This document shows, piece after piece, positions 20,836 to 27,885 of a stretch of DNA of 27,885 nucleotides. Position numbers and translations under genes: made by a program. The notes beneath the pieces were generated by a model. It had not been told where the DNA came from, ran no database searches, and was given only the letters and a program-made list of their open reading frames with translations. How positions within the stretch are numbered: the first letter of the stretch is position 1; each line of letters begins with the position of its first letter. Source of the DNA: Albidovulum sp. (lineage in GTDB: Bacteria; Pseudomonadota; Alphaproteobacteria; Rhodobacterales; Rhodobacteraceae); NCBI GenBank assembly GCA_030837785.1, contig JAUQYA010000050.1, positions 1 through 27,885 on the forward strand, in the 5' to 3' direction.

Positions 20836-22940
20836 CGCCAGAACCTCCCCCACTGGATCTGCATCTCGCCCTGGTGGGTGCTGCGGATCGTGTCGTAGAG
20901 GCGGCCGTCGACATCGAGCCGCGCGCCGCCGTCGCGGTTGAGCGGCTTGATGACGGTGTTGACCTTGATGGTGGAGGGCTTCCCGGTCGTCCAGCTGACC
21001 GGGATGGTCAGCCGCACGCCCTTGTCGAACGACCCTTCGCCAAAGTCGGCCTGCGACAGATCGGTGAAGGTCGCGTAGGCGCCGACCTTCCAGCCGTTGG
21101 CGAATTCCCGGTCGAGCGTGACGGTCGCGCCCCAGTCGCCGAGGAGGTAGCGGCCGACATCGACCTGGCCGAGGAAACCCTTGCCGAAATCGTAATAGGC
21201 CGAGACATGGCCGGTCGCCACGTCGTAGTCGCGGAAGGTGAACAGCGTGTCGAAGTCGCGCTGCTTGACGTAGTTCAGTTCCGCCCCGAGCGCGAGCCGG
21301 CTGTCCACCGGCTTCCACAGCAGCTCGCCCGAGACCCCGCCATACATCCGCTCCAGCAGGCCCACGCTGACGCGGCTGTAGAGGTTGGGTGCGGGCCGTG
21401 CATACCATGCGAGCGTCAGGTCCTGAAGGCTGGGATTGCCCTGCTTCTGGTATTCGACGAGGTCGGAGCGCACGTGGTAGACCGTCGAATCCGACACCCG
21501 GGTGGAGTCGTCGAGGTTGCCGACGATCTTCTTGCGGAGGGTCCCCGACAGGATCAGCCCCGGCGCGAATTCGTAGCGGCCTGCAAGCTGAACCCCGAAA
21601 TCGGCGCGCAGCGGATCGTCGGGGTCGAAGACGCTTGCCTCACCATAGGGCGCCAGCGACCAGACGAAGCGCGGATAGACACCCGGCGTCGGCACCATGC
21701 CGGTGTCCGGTCCGGCGGCGGGATCGCTGAACGAAGCGGCCTTCAGGATCTCGACCGAGCCTTCGCTCTCCAGCCGCTCGATGTCGCTGCGGGCGAGGGT
21801 GACCGAGGAGGTGGGCATCCCCTCGGCCATCGAGGTGATCACGAAGGTTTCCACCGAGGGGGGTACGGCGCGTGTCAGCGCCCGGGCGACGTGGCCCACG
21901 GCCTGCGGCTGGGCGAGGTATCTCTGGTTGCGGACGCGCACCTCGACGCGGGTTGCCGAAAGCGCCATGCCTTCCAGGACCTGCCCGTCCTTGGCCAGCG
22001 CCTTTGCCAGCGCCGTCTGCACGCCGGGATGCACCTCGGGATCCGAGGTCCAGTCGGTCGCCCAGGCGGCGGGATCGGCAGCGGGCGAGGGACGCGGCCG
22101 CACCGGAAGGGGCGCCGTCTCGAGCCCGCTGGGCGCCGGCGCCTGGTGCGGATCGACCACCAGGTTGAACTGGAGCCCGAGTTCCGAGCCGTAGAGATAA
22201 TAGCCCGTGACGCTCGCCCACTTGTTGAAGCGGTATTCGAAGCCGAGATTGACCGAGGAATCACGCGAAAAGGTGCCGGCGGCGGTTTCGCGCGGATAGG
22301 CGTCGGAGGAATATTCCGCCTTGAGCGCGAGTTTGTCGGTCGCCTGCCACGCGAGGCCCACGAAGGGGGCCACGGGGCCGCGGAAGAACTGGTCGGTGTT
22401 GGCCTTGCCGCCCTCTCCGATGTTCAGCGCCGGGCGCGAGCCGAAGGGGCTGCCGATGTCACCGTGGCTGCCAAGCCTTCCCCAGCCAAGGCCGGCGGTG
22501 GCCCTGAGCCGTGGTGTGATCGTCTTGGACGCCACGATGTATTCGCCGGAATAGACGCCGGTGCCGATGAAGTCGCGCAGCCCGATCGCCACCGCGGGGC
22601 GCCAGCCGCTTTCGTCGAGCAGCCGGTACTGCACGTCGAAGGACCGGTCGTAGAGCGCGGTTCCGTTGGTGAAGACGCCCGGCACGCGCGAATAGCGGAA
22701 GGCGCCGGTCAGCCGGTCGGTGACCTGGAAGGTGGCGGTGATGCGCAGCGCGCCGGGAAACCGGAACACGCTTGCGGTGATGATGCCCTCGGGATTGCTT
22801 TCGGCCGTCGGCATGTCGATCAGGCCGGGCAGGCCGAACGTGCCCGCGCTGGGCTTCAGTTGCGGCTCTGCATAGGCCACCCAGGCGCCGAAGGCGGCCA
22901 CGGCTGTTACACCGATGCCTGCGATCTTCTGTCCCCGCAC
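20832..22940 (-). CDS. yjbH: YjbH/GfcD family outer-membrane protein
   Basis: A 702-residue exported protein, near the 698 residues of E. coli YjbH. The signal peptide is followed by EPQLKPSAGTFGLPGLIDMPTAES, which matches the family start. The body alternates amphipathic strands with aromatic girdle residues and ends in a beta-signal-like QWGRFW plus Arg, consistent with a large beta-barrel. Two barrel halves flank a soluble middle region (about residues 280-430). I chose the GTG at 22940 because it begins directly at the signal peptide and is preceded by GGAGAGCAGG; a frame to 23075 adds an unlikely basic leader. It is coupled to yjbF. It probably acts with ugd-derived UDP-glucuronate in exopolysaccharide export. 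Confidence 0.83.
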   Translation of the reverse strand: MRGQKIAGIGVTAVAAFGAWVAYAEPQLKPSAGTFGLPGLIDMPTAESNPEGIITASVFRFPGALRITATFQVTDRLTGAFRYSRVPGVFTNGTALYDRSFDVQYRLLDESGWRPAVAIGLRDFIGTGVYSGEYIVASKTITPRLRATAGLGWGRLGSHGDIGSPFGSRPALNIGEGGKANTDQFFRGPVAPFVGLAWQATDKLALKAEYSSDAYPRETAAGTFSRDSSVNLGFEYRFNKWASVTGYYLYGSELGLQFNLVVDPHQAPAPSGLETAPLPVRPRPSPAADPAAWATDWTSDPEVHPGVQTALAKALAKDGQVLEGMALSATRVEVRVRNQRYLAQPQAVGHVARALTRAVPPSVETFVITSMAEGMPTSSVTLARSDIERLESEGSVEILKAASFSDPAAGPDTGMVPTPGVYPRFVWSLAPYGEASVFDPDDPLRADFGVQLAGRYEFAPGLILSGTLRKKIVGNLDDSTRVSDSTVYHVRSDLVEYQKQGNPSLQDLTLAWYARPAPNLYSRVSVGLLERMYGGVSGELLWKPVDSRLALGAELNYVKQRDFDTLFTFRDYDVATGHVSAYYDFGKGFLGQVDVGRYLLGDWGATVTLDREFANGWKVGAYATFTDLSQADFGEGSFDKGVRLTIPVSWTTGKPSTIKVNTVIKPLNRDGGARLDVDGRLYDTIRSTHQGEMQIQWGRFWR

Positions 22941-22982
22941 CCTGCTCTCCGTCTTCTTGTCGCGGTGCCTCTTGTTCCGGCC

Positions 22983-22988
22983 ACTATA
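22983..22988 (-). promoter_or_regulatory. Candidate -10 element for yjbH-yjbF
   Basis: TATAGT on the minus strand lies 43 bp before the GTG start, the best promoter-like hexamer in the 211-bp gap after the alcohol dehydrogenase gene. No good -35 is visible, so control by an activator is possible. Confidence 0.35.
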
Positions 22989-23151
22989 CACGGATCGCGG
23001 GCCGCTGCGAGGGGCTACCGACACTCCATGCGCCGGACGGGCAGGGCTTCGCCACCGGGGCGGGCATAATTGCAACGGGATCAGGGGCTGGCGGGGTTGC
23101 GGCCTTGTGCGGGGGCGGGGTTGCCGCCGCCCTCGCGTGACCGTTTCGCCC

Positions 23152-24300
23152 CTACATGCAGGCGTCGTAAAGCCTGCGGGTGTTTTCGCGCGTCATCTTC
23201 ACCGGGTTGCCGCCGCAGGAGGGGTCTTCCAGCGCCATCTCGGTCAGCATGTCGAGATCGCCGAACTGGACGCCCATCGCCGACAGGTTTTCCGGGATGT
23301 TCAGCTTCGTGCGAAGCTCCATGATCTGGTCATGGAAGCCCGCGAAACCGCCCTTGAAGCCGAGGTATGCGGCGGCCCTTTCGATCCGGTCCTCGATGGC
23401 CTTGCGGTTGAACTCCAGCACCATCGGCATGACCACCGCGTTGGTGGTGCCGTGGTGGGTGTTGTAGACCGCGCCGACGGGGTGGGAGAGCGAGTGGATC
23501 GCGCCGAGCCCCTTCTGGAACGCGACCGCCCCCATCGCCGCCGCGCTCATCATGTGGGCGCGGGCCTGAAGGTCGTTGGCGTTGTCATAGACCTTGGGCA
23601 GGTTCTCGAACACCAGCCGCATCCCTTCGAGCGCGATGCCCTGGCTCATCGGGTGGTAGAAGGGCGACGAATAGGCCTCAAGGCAGTGGGCGAGCGCATC
23701 CATGCCGGTTCCGGCGGTGATGAATCTCGGCATCCCCACGGTCAGTTCGGGGTCGCAGATCGTGACCGAGGGCAGCAGCTTCGGGTGGAAGATGATCTTC
23801 TTCTTGTGGGTGGCGGAATTCGTCAGCACGCCGGCGCGGCCGACCTCGCTGCCCGTCCCGGCGGTCGTCGGCACCGCGACGATGGGTGCGATCTTCGCGG
23901 CATCGGCGCGGGTCCACCAGTCGCCGATGTCCTCCAGATCCCAGACCGCGATCTTCTGATCGACCATCAGCGCGATCATCTTGCCGAGGTCGAGCGCGGA
24001 GCCGCCGCCGAAGCAGACCACCCCGTCATGCCCGCCCGCGCGGTAGACCTTGAGCCCGGCCTCCATGTTCATCTCGTCGGGGTTCGGGTCCACTTCGGAG
24101 AAGACCGCGCGGCCAAGGCCCGCGGCCTCGAGGATGTCGAGCGCCCGGGCCGTGATCGGCAGGGTTGCCAGGGCCTTGTCGGTCACCAGGAGCGGCTTCC
24201 TGATGCCAACCGCCTTGCAATGGTCGGCAAGCTCGCTGATCCGGCCGGGGCCGAACTTGACGGCGGTGGGGTAGGACCAGTTGGCGGTGGGCACGCTCAT
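23152..24300 (-). CDS. Iron-type (group III) alcohol dehydrogenase
   Basis: A 382-residue NAD(P)-dependent alcohol dehydrogenase. The nucleotide loop GGGSALDLGK is at residues 98-107. Iron ligands line up as Asp201, His205, His269 and His283, with the FucO-like 14-residue spacing between the last two. The PTTAGTGSEVG phosphate-binding segment and C-terminal DPSCGGNP are standard. Its start overlaps the stop of an upstream aldehyde dehydrogenase (ATGA), so the pair should oxidise one substrate from alcohol to acid. A glutamine-synthetase-like ligase heads the operon. I infer an amino alcohol, or its gamma-glutamyl amide, as substrate; the reductive direction is also possible. Confidence 0.9.
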   Translation of the reverse strand: MSVPTANWSYPTAVKFGPGRISELADHCKAVGIRKPLLVTDKALATLPITARALDILEAAGLGRAVFSEVDPNPDEMNMEAGLKVYRAGGHDGVVCFGGGSALDLGKMIALMVDQKIAVWDLEDIGDWWTRADAAKIAPIVAVPTTAGTGSEVGRAGVLTNSATHKKKIIFHPKLLPSVTICDPELTVGMPRFITAGTGMDALAHCLEAYSSPFYHPMSQGIALEGMRLVFENLPKVYDNANDLQARAHMMSAAAMGAVAFQKGLGAIHSLSHPVGAVYNTHHGTTNAVVMPMVLEFNRKAIEDRIERAAAYLGFKGGFAGFHDQIMELRTKLNIPENLSAMGVQFGDLDMLTEMALEDPSCGGNPVKMTRENTRRLYDACM

Positions 24301-25685
24301 TTCGTCACCTTCTTCAGATGGTAGGATTTCGGCCTTGTGACCGAGTGGAAGCCGAGCGGCCCGAGGGCTGCGCCGCGGCCGGTATCCTTGCAGCCGGTCC
24401 AGCAGAGTGCGGGGTCGAGATAGTCGCAGCGGTTCTGGAAGATCGTGCCGGTCTCGATCTGCCGCCCGATCCGCGCCGCGCGGGCGCTGTCGCGCGTCCA
24501 GAGCGAGGCGGTGAGGCCATAGTCGCAGTCGTTCATCATGGCGACGGCGTGGTCATCGTCCTTCACCGGCATGATGCCGACGACGGGGCCGAAGCTTTCC
24601 TCGCGCATCACCCGCATCTCGTGGTTGACGTCCACCAGGATCTGCGGCGCGAGGTAGGTGCCGCCATCGTCCTCGGGGAAGAGCGCGGGGTCGATCAGCG
24701 CCCTGGCCCCGTCGGTGATCGCATCGGCGATCTGGCCGCGCACGGTATCGGCGAAACGCCGGTTCGCCATCGGCCCGAGCGTCGTCGAGGGGTCGAAGGG
24801 GTTCCCGAGCTTGAGGTTCTTCACCCAGGCCACGGCCTTTTCGACGAAGGGCTTGTAGAGGCTTTCGTGCACATAGATGCGCTCGATCCCGCAGCAGCAC
24901 TGGCCGGCGTTGTACATCGCGCCGTCCATCAGGCTGTCGACGGCGGCGTCGAGGTCTGCGTCGTCCATCACATAGCCGGGGTCCTTTCCGCCAAGCTCCA
25001 GCCCCAGCGCGGTGAAGGTGCCGGCCGCGGCCTTCTCCATCGCCTTGCCGCCGCCAACCGAGCCGGTGAAGTTGACGAAGCCGAAGGCGCGTTGGCCGAT
25101 CAGTTCCTCGGTGACGTGATGGTCAAGGACGATGTTCTGGAACACATCCTCGGGCACGCCCCCGGCATGGAACGCCTCGGCCAGCCGCTCGCCCACCAGC
25201 AGCGTCTGGGTGGCGTGCTTCAGGATCACGCAGTTCCCCGCGATCAGCGCCGGCACCAGCGTGTTGATCGTGGTCAGGTAGGGGTAGTTCCAGGGCGCGA
25301 CGATGAAGACCAGCCCGTGCGGCTCGCGTTCGATCCGCCGCTCGAAGAGGTTGGAGTTCTCCACCACCATCGGCGAAAGCGTCTCGGCCGCGATCTCGGA
25401 CATGTAGGCGGTGCGGTCGTTGACGCCGCCGAACTCGCCGCCGTAGCGCGCTGGCCGGCCCATCTGCCAAGCCAGCTCCTCGACGATCCGCTCCTTCATC
25501 GCGTTGAGCTTGGCGACGCCGGCCTTGACCAGCGCGATGCGCTCCTCGAGCGGGCGTTCGGCCCATCCGGGGTGCGCCGCCCGTCCGCGCGCCACCACCG
25601 CCTCGGCCTCGGCCAGCGTCAACGCCGGCCGCTCCGCATAGACCCGCCCGTCCACCGGCGAGATACATTGGATCATCTTGGTCAT
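24297..25685 (-). CDS. NAD(P)-dependent aldehyde dehydrogenase
   Basis: A 462-residue ALDH. The transition-state Asn133 is in APWNYP, general base Glu230 is in LELGGKDP, and the catalytic cysteine is in GQCCC, most likely the middle residue Cys264, as in ALDH2-type triple-Cys enzymes. GFVNFTGSVGGG carries the cofactor loop. GAGGACCAG precedes the ATG at 25685. It lies 39 bp after the glutamine-synthetase-like gene and overlaps the alcohol dehydrogenase. Such trios occur in amine catabolism (PuuA-PuuC-like logic), where the aldehyde of a gamma-glutamylated amine is oxidised to the acid. The exact aldehyde cannot be told from sequence. Confidence 0.9.
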   Translation of the reverse strand: MTKMIQCISPVDGRVYAERPALTLAEAEAVVARGRAAHPGWAERPLEERIALVKAGVAKLNAMKERIVEELAWQMGRPARYGGEFGGVNDRTAYMSEIAAETLSPMVVENSNLFERRIEREPHGLVFIVAPWNYPYLTTINTLVPALIAGNCVILKHATQTLLVGERLAEAFHAGGVPEDVFQNIVLDHHVTEELIGQRAFGFVNFTGSVGGGKAMEKAAAGTFTALGLELGGKDPGYVMDDADLDAAVDSLMDGAMYNAGQCCCGIERIYVHESLYKPFVEKAVAWVKNLKLGNPFDPSTTLGPMANRRFADTVRGQIADAITDGARALIDPALFPEDDGGTYLAPQILVDVNHEMRVMREESFGPVVGIMPVKDDDHAVAMMNDCDYGLTASLWTRDSARAARIGRQIETGTIFQNRCDYLDPALCWTGCKDTGRGAALGPLGFHSVTRPKSYHLKKVTK

Positions 25686-25724
25686 CTGGTCCTCACTTGG
25701 CGCTTCGCGCGCCCTTTACGACGT

Positions 25725-27089
25725 TCAAAGCCGCTCGAATCCCCGCTTCACTTCCCAGTCGGTCACGACGCGGTTGTGTTCGCTGATTTCCCATTCCGCG
25801 GCGTGGACGTAGTGGTCCACCACGTCGTCGCCGAAGGCCGCCCTGAGCATCTTCGAGCGGTTCATCAGCGCCGCCGCCTCGCCCAGCGTATGGGGAATCT
25901 CGCGGACGCGCCTGGCCTGGTAGATGTCGCCCGCGATCGCGGGTTCAAGTTCCAGCTTCTGCTCGATTCCGGCAAGCCCCGCGGCCAGAAGCCCGGCGCA
26001 GGCCATGTAGGGGTTGAGGTCGGCGCCGCCGATGCGGCATTCCACCCGGATCGCCTTCGTCCCCTCGCCGCAGACGCGGAAGCCGGCGGTGCGGTTGTCC
26101 AGGCTCCAGACCGCCTTGGTGGGGGCGAACATGCCGACGACAAAGCGCTTGTAGCTGTTGATGAAGGGGGCGAGCAGCGGGGTGATCTCGCGCGCGTGGG
26201 CAAGCTGCCCGGCAATGTAGTGCCGCATCGTGGCCGACATGCCGTGGGGCTCTTTCTTGTCGAGGAAGGCGGGCTTGCCGTCCTTCCACAGCGACTGGTG
26301 GACGTGGCTTGAGGACCCGGCGCGCCGGTGGTCGTATTTCGCCATGAAGGTCACGGCGCGGCCCTGGGCATGGGCGATCTCCTTCACGCCGTTCTTGGTG
26401 ATCGCGTGCATGTCGCAGGTGTCGAGCGCGTCGGAGTACTTCGCGTTGATCTCCTCCTGCCCGACCTCGGCCTCGCCCTTGGAGTTCTCGATCGGAATCC
26501 CCGCGTCCCACAATCCGTTGCGGATCGCCCGCATCACGCTTTCTTCCTTGGTCGTGCCGAAGATCGAATAGTCGATGTTGTGGCGGCCGAGCGGCTGGAG
26601 GGTCTGGTAGTTGCTGTCGTGGATCGCCTCGTAGCTGTCCTGGAACAGGTAGAATTCCAGTTCGGTCGCCATCATCGCATCGAAGCCCATCGCCCGCGCG
26701 CGGGCGACCTGGCGCTTGAGGATCGCGCGGGGGCTGACGGATACCTCCTCGTGCGTGTGATGGTCGAGCAGGTCGGCCATGCAGAGCGCCGTGCCCCCGA
26801 GCCAGGGGATGCGGCGCAGCGTGGCGAGGTCGGGCTTGAGCGTGTAGTCGCCGTAGCCCTTCTCCCAGCCGGCGGACTTGTAGCCGGGAACGGTATGCAT
26901 CTCGACGTCGACGGCGAGGAGATAGTTGCAGCAATGGGTCTCTTCCCAGGCGCTGTCGACGAAATGCCGGGCGACGAAGCGCTTGCCCATGAGGCGGCCC
27001 TGCATGTCCGGAAAGGCCACCAGGACGGTGTCGATCTCTCCGGCGGCGACGGCCTTCTTCAGCGCGTCGAAGGTCAGGTTTGCGGGCAT
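25725..27089 (-). CDS. Glutamine-synthetase-like gamma-glutamylamide ligase (PuuA-like)
   Basis: A 454-residue GS-fold ligase expected to join glutamate to an amine with ATP. Metal/ATP residues include Glu143 and Glu145 (ATELEFYLF), the GEAEVGQEEI acidic cluster (206-213), and His262 in SSSHVHQSL. The C-terminal ECRIGGADLNPYMA holds the Arg that binds glutamate. Compared with true glutamine synthetase, NRTAGFRV replaces NRSAAIRIP, and the adenylylated-Tyr region is not recognisable. These changes favour the PuuA/amide-ligase branch. A GAGGAGAGG site precedes the ATG. It heads an operon with aldehyde and alcohol dehydrogenases and follows a TRAP transporter gene. The amine substrate is unknown; putrescine, ethanolamine or another amino alcohol fit. 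Confidence 0.85.
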   Translation of the reverse strand: MPANLTFDALKKAVAAGEIDTVLVAFPDMQGRLMGKRFVARHFVDSAWEETHCCNYLLAVDVEMHTVPGYKSAGWEKGYGDYTLKPDLATLRRIPWLGGTALCMADLLDHHTHEEVSVSPRAILKRQVARARAMGFDAMMATELEFYLFQDSYEAIHDSNYQTLQPLGRHNIDYSIFGTTKEESVMRAIRNGLWDAGIPIENSKGEAEVGQEEINAKYSDALDTCDMHAITKNGVKEIAHAQGRAVTFMAKYDHRRAGSSSHVHQSLWKDGKPAFLDKKEPHGMSATMRHYIAGQLAHAREITPLLAPFINSYKRFVVGMFAPTKAVWSLDNRTAGFRVCGEGTKAIRVECRIGGADLNPYMACAGLLAAGLAGIEQKLELEPAIAGDIYQARRVREIPHTLGEAAALMNRSKMLRAAFGDDVVDHYVHAAEWEISEHNRVVTDWEVKRGFERL

Positions 27090-27140
27090 TCTCGCCTCTC
27101 CTCGCTCGAAACTCGGGGCCCGATTCCGGCCCTTTCTCAG

Positions 27141-27170
27141 TCGTTCGATATTTGATCAAATTTTTGACGA
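27141..27170. promoter_or_regulatory. 30-bp dyad operator upstream of the GS-like operon
   Basis: A perfect 12-bp palindrome ATTTGATCAAAT (27150-27161) is flanked symmetrically by TCGT (27141-27144) and ACGA (27167-27170), centred about 66 bp before the start codon. It is the most AT-rich spot in the area. The size and symmetry suggest a GntR-type or similar dimeric regulator controlling the amine operon. Confidence 0.5.
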
Positions 27171-27177
27171 ATGGGAA

Positions 27178-27202
27178 GGGGCGGCGGATGATCCGCCGCC
27201 CC
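27178..27202 (-). terminator. Strong hairpin after the TRAP binding-protein gene
   Basis: GGGGCGGCGGAT (27178-27189) and ATCCGCCGCCCC (27191-27202) are exact reverse complements with one central base, starting eight bases past the stop codon of the minus-strand TRAP gene. TTCCCATT follows. It probably ends or attenuates the TRAP transcript and separates it from the GS-like operon. Confidence 0.7.
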
Positions 27203-27209
27203 TCGCCCG

Positions 27210-27885
27210 TCAGCCGTAGCGGTAGGGCCGGCCGGCCTTCTGCATCGTGTCGTTGTACTTCTTGAAAATCTCGACGACCTTCGCCTTGGTCTCGGATTCC
27301 GCCGCGATTTCTTCCCAGAACTTCGCGGCGGCCGCTTCGACCTGTGCCCATTCGGCGTCGGGGATGGTCGACAACTGCAACTTGGGCCCGTTCACCCGCA
27401 GGTCGGCCTCGCCGCCCCAGTACCACCACTGGCGGTAATAGTGCGACTGCTCGAAACAGACGCGCAGGAGTTCCTTCAGGTTATCGGGCACCTCGTTCCA
27501 GCGATCCTGGTTGGCGAAGAAATGGCCGATCCAGGCGCCCGAGATTGCGTTGGTCACGAAGAACTTGGTCACGTCCGCCCAGCCCACCGTGTAGTCCTCG
27601 GTGATCCCCGACCAGGCGACGCCGTCAAGCTCGCCCGTCTGCAGCGCGACCTGCACGTCCTCGTAGGGAAGCTGCACCGGCACCACCCCGAACTGGGCCA
27701 GGAACCGGCCCGCGGTCGGGAAGGTGAAGATGCGCTTGCCGTTGAGCTCGGCCAGGCTGTTGACCGGCTCGCGCGTGGCGAAGTTGCAGGGGTCCCACGA
27801 CCCGGCCGAGACGTGCTGGATGCCGACCTTGGCGTATTCCTCCTTCCAGATCGCGTCGAGCCCGTACTGGTTGAACAGCACCGGC
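27210..27885 (-). CDS. TRAP transporter substrate-binding protein (DctP-type), partial
   Basis: The C-terminal 224 or so residues of a periplasmic TRAP binding protein; the N-terminus and signal peptide lie beyond the right edge. Family segments are LAELNGKRIFTFPTAGRFLAQFGVVPVQLPYEDVQVALQTGELDGV, with the acid-binding region, then GWADVTKFF and the long C-terminal helix ending PYRYG. The PYED-x-ALQTGELDG signature is typical. Solute-binding Arg sits upstream or around TREPV. Membrane subunits (dctQ, dctM) are not visible and may be outside. It precedes the amine-catabolism operon on the same strand, so it may import the same substrate or its acid product. The substrate is not known. Confidence 0.85.
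   Translation of the reverse strand, partial: PVLFNQYGLDAIWKEEYAKVGIQHVSAGSWDPCNFATREPVNSLAELNGKRIFTFPTAGRFLAQFGVVPVQLPYEDVQVALQTGELDGVAWSGITEDYTVGWADVTKFFVTNAISGAWIGHFFANQDRWNEVPDNLKELLRVCFEQSHYYRQWWYWGGEADLRVNGPKLQLSTIPDAEWAQVEAAAAKFWEEIAAESETKAKVVEIFKKYNDTMQKAGRPYRYG

Noticed and set aside
20836..21408. N-terminal extension of YjbF up to 21408
   Set aside because: The extension is Arg-rich and antisense-free only as a shadow of yjbH in another frame; the GTG at 20835 with a strong ribosome site begins a proper lipoprotein signal.
27150..27161. TTTGATCAAA as an FNR/FnrL anaerobic box
   Set aside because: FNR boxes need TTGAT and ATCAA arms separated by four bases; here the arms are fused, so another regulator is more likely.

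Overview
The window reads as a chromosomal segment of a high-GC alphaproteobacterium, most likely of the Rhodobacterales (Rhodobacter/Paracoccus type). This rests on the GC-rich codon use, a TrcR/DUF1013 protein, a Zur-ZnuCB/ZnuA locus, YjbF/YjbH exopolysaccharide proteins and TRAP transport. I assign 23 protein-coding genes, one of them cut by the right edge. I found no rRNA, tRNA, transposase, phage gene or CRISPR array. Base composition and gene packing are even, so this looks like core or ordinary accessory chromosome, not an island.

Left part (1-7490). A purine-catabolism pair, ureidoglycolate lyase and an NCS2 urate/xanthine-type permease, is followed by a non-coding stretch with a palindrome-rich repeat. 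Next is a translationally coupled pair, an APH-fold kinase and a class-III PLP enzyme. It resembles the hydroxylysine/ethanolamine kinase plus phospho-lyase system. Facing it on the minus strand are a two-domain VOC dioxygenase-like protein, a DoxX membrane protein and a LysR regulator. A second copy of the repeat lies in inverted orientation at about 7.2-7.4 kb.

Middle part (7491-15962). On the minus strand lie a divergent GAPDH and a D-threonine/3-hydroxy-D-aspartate aldolase that overlaps a secreted RNase T2. After them come trcR (+), a GbsR/MarR-type regulator with a lysine tail, and aldose 1-epimerase. The complete zinc-uptake locus follows: znuA is divergent from zur-znuC-znuB, and a Zur-like operator sits between them. 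ZnuC carries a long His-rich tail, while ZnuA lacks a His-rich loop.

Right part (16012-27885). Malonyl-CoA synthetase (matB) converges on UDP-glucose dehydrogenase (ugd). A secreted CAP-domain protein and a 64-residue secreted protein follow, then yjbH-yjbF on the minus strand. Together with ugd these suggest exopolysaccharide production. The last block, all on the minus strand, is a TRAP substrate-binding protein (partial), a glutamine-synthetase-like gamma-glutamylamide ligase, an aldehyde dehydrogenase and an iron-type alcohol dehydrogenase. A 30-bp dyad operator and a strong terminator separate the TRAP gene from the enzymes. The enzyme set fits catabolism of an amine or amino alcohol through a gamma-glutamyl intermediate. 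The window therefore holds two unrelated gene sets that could each degrade an amino alcohol: kinase plus phospho-lyase on the left, and glutamylation plus oxidation on the right.
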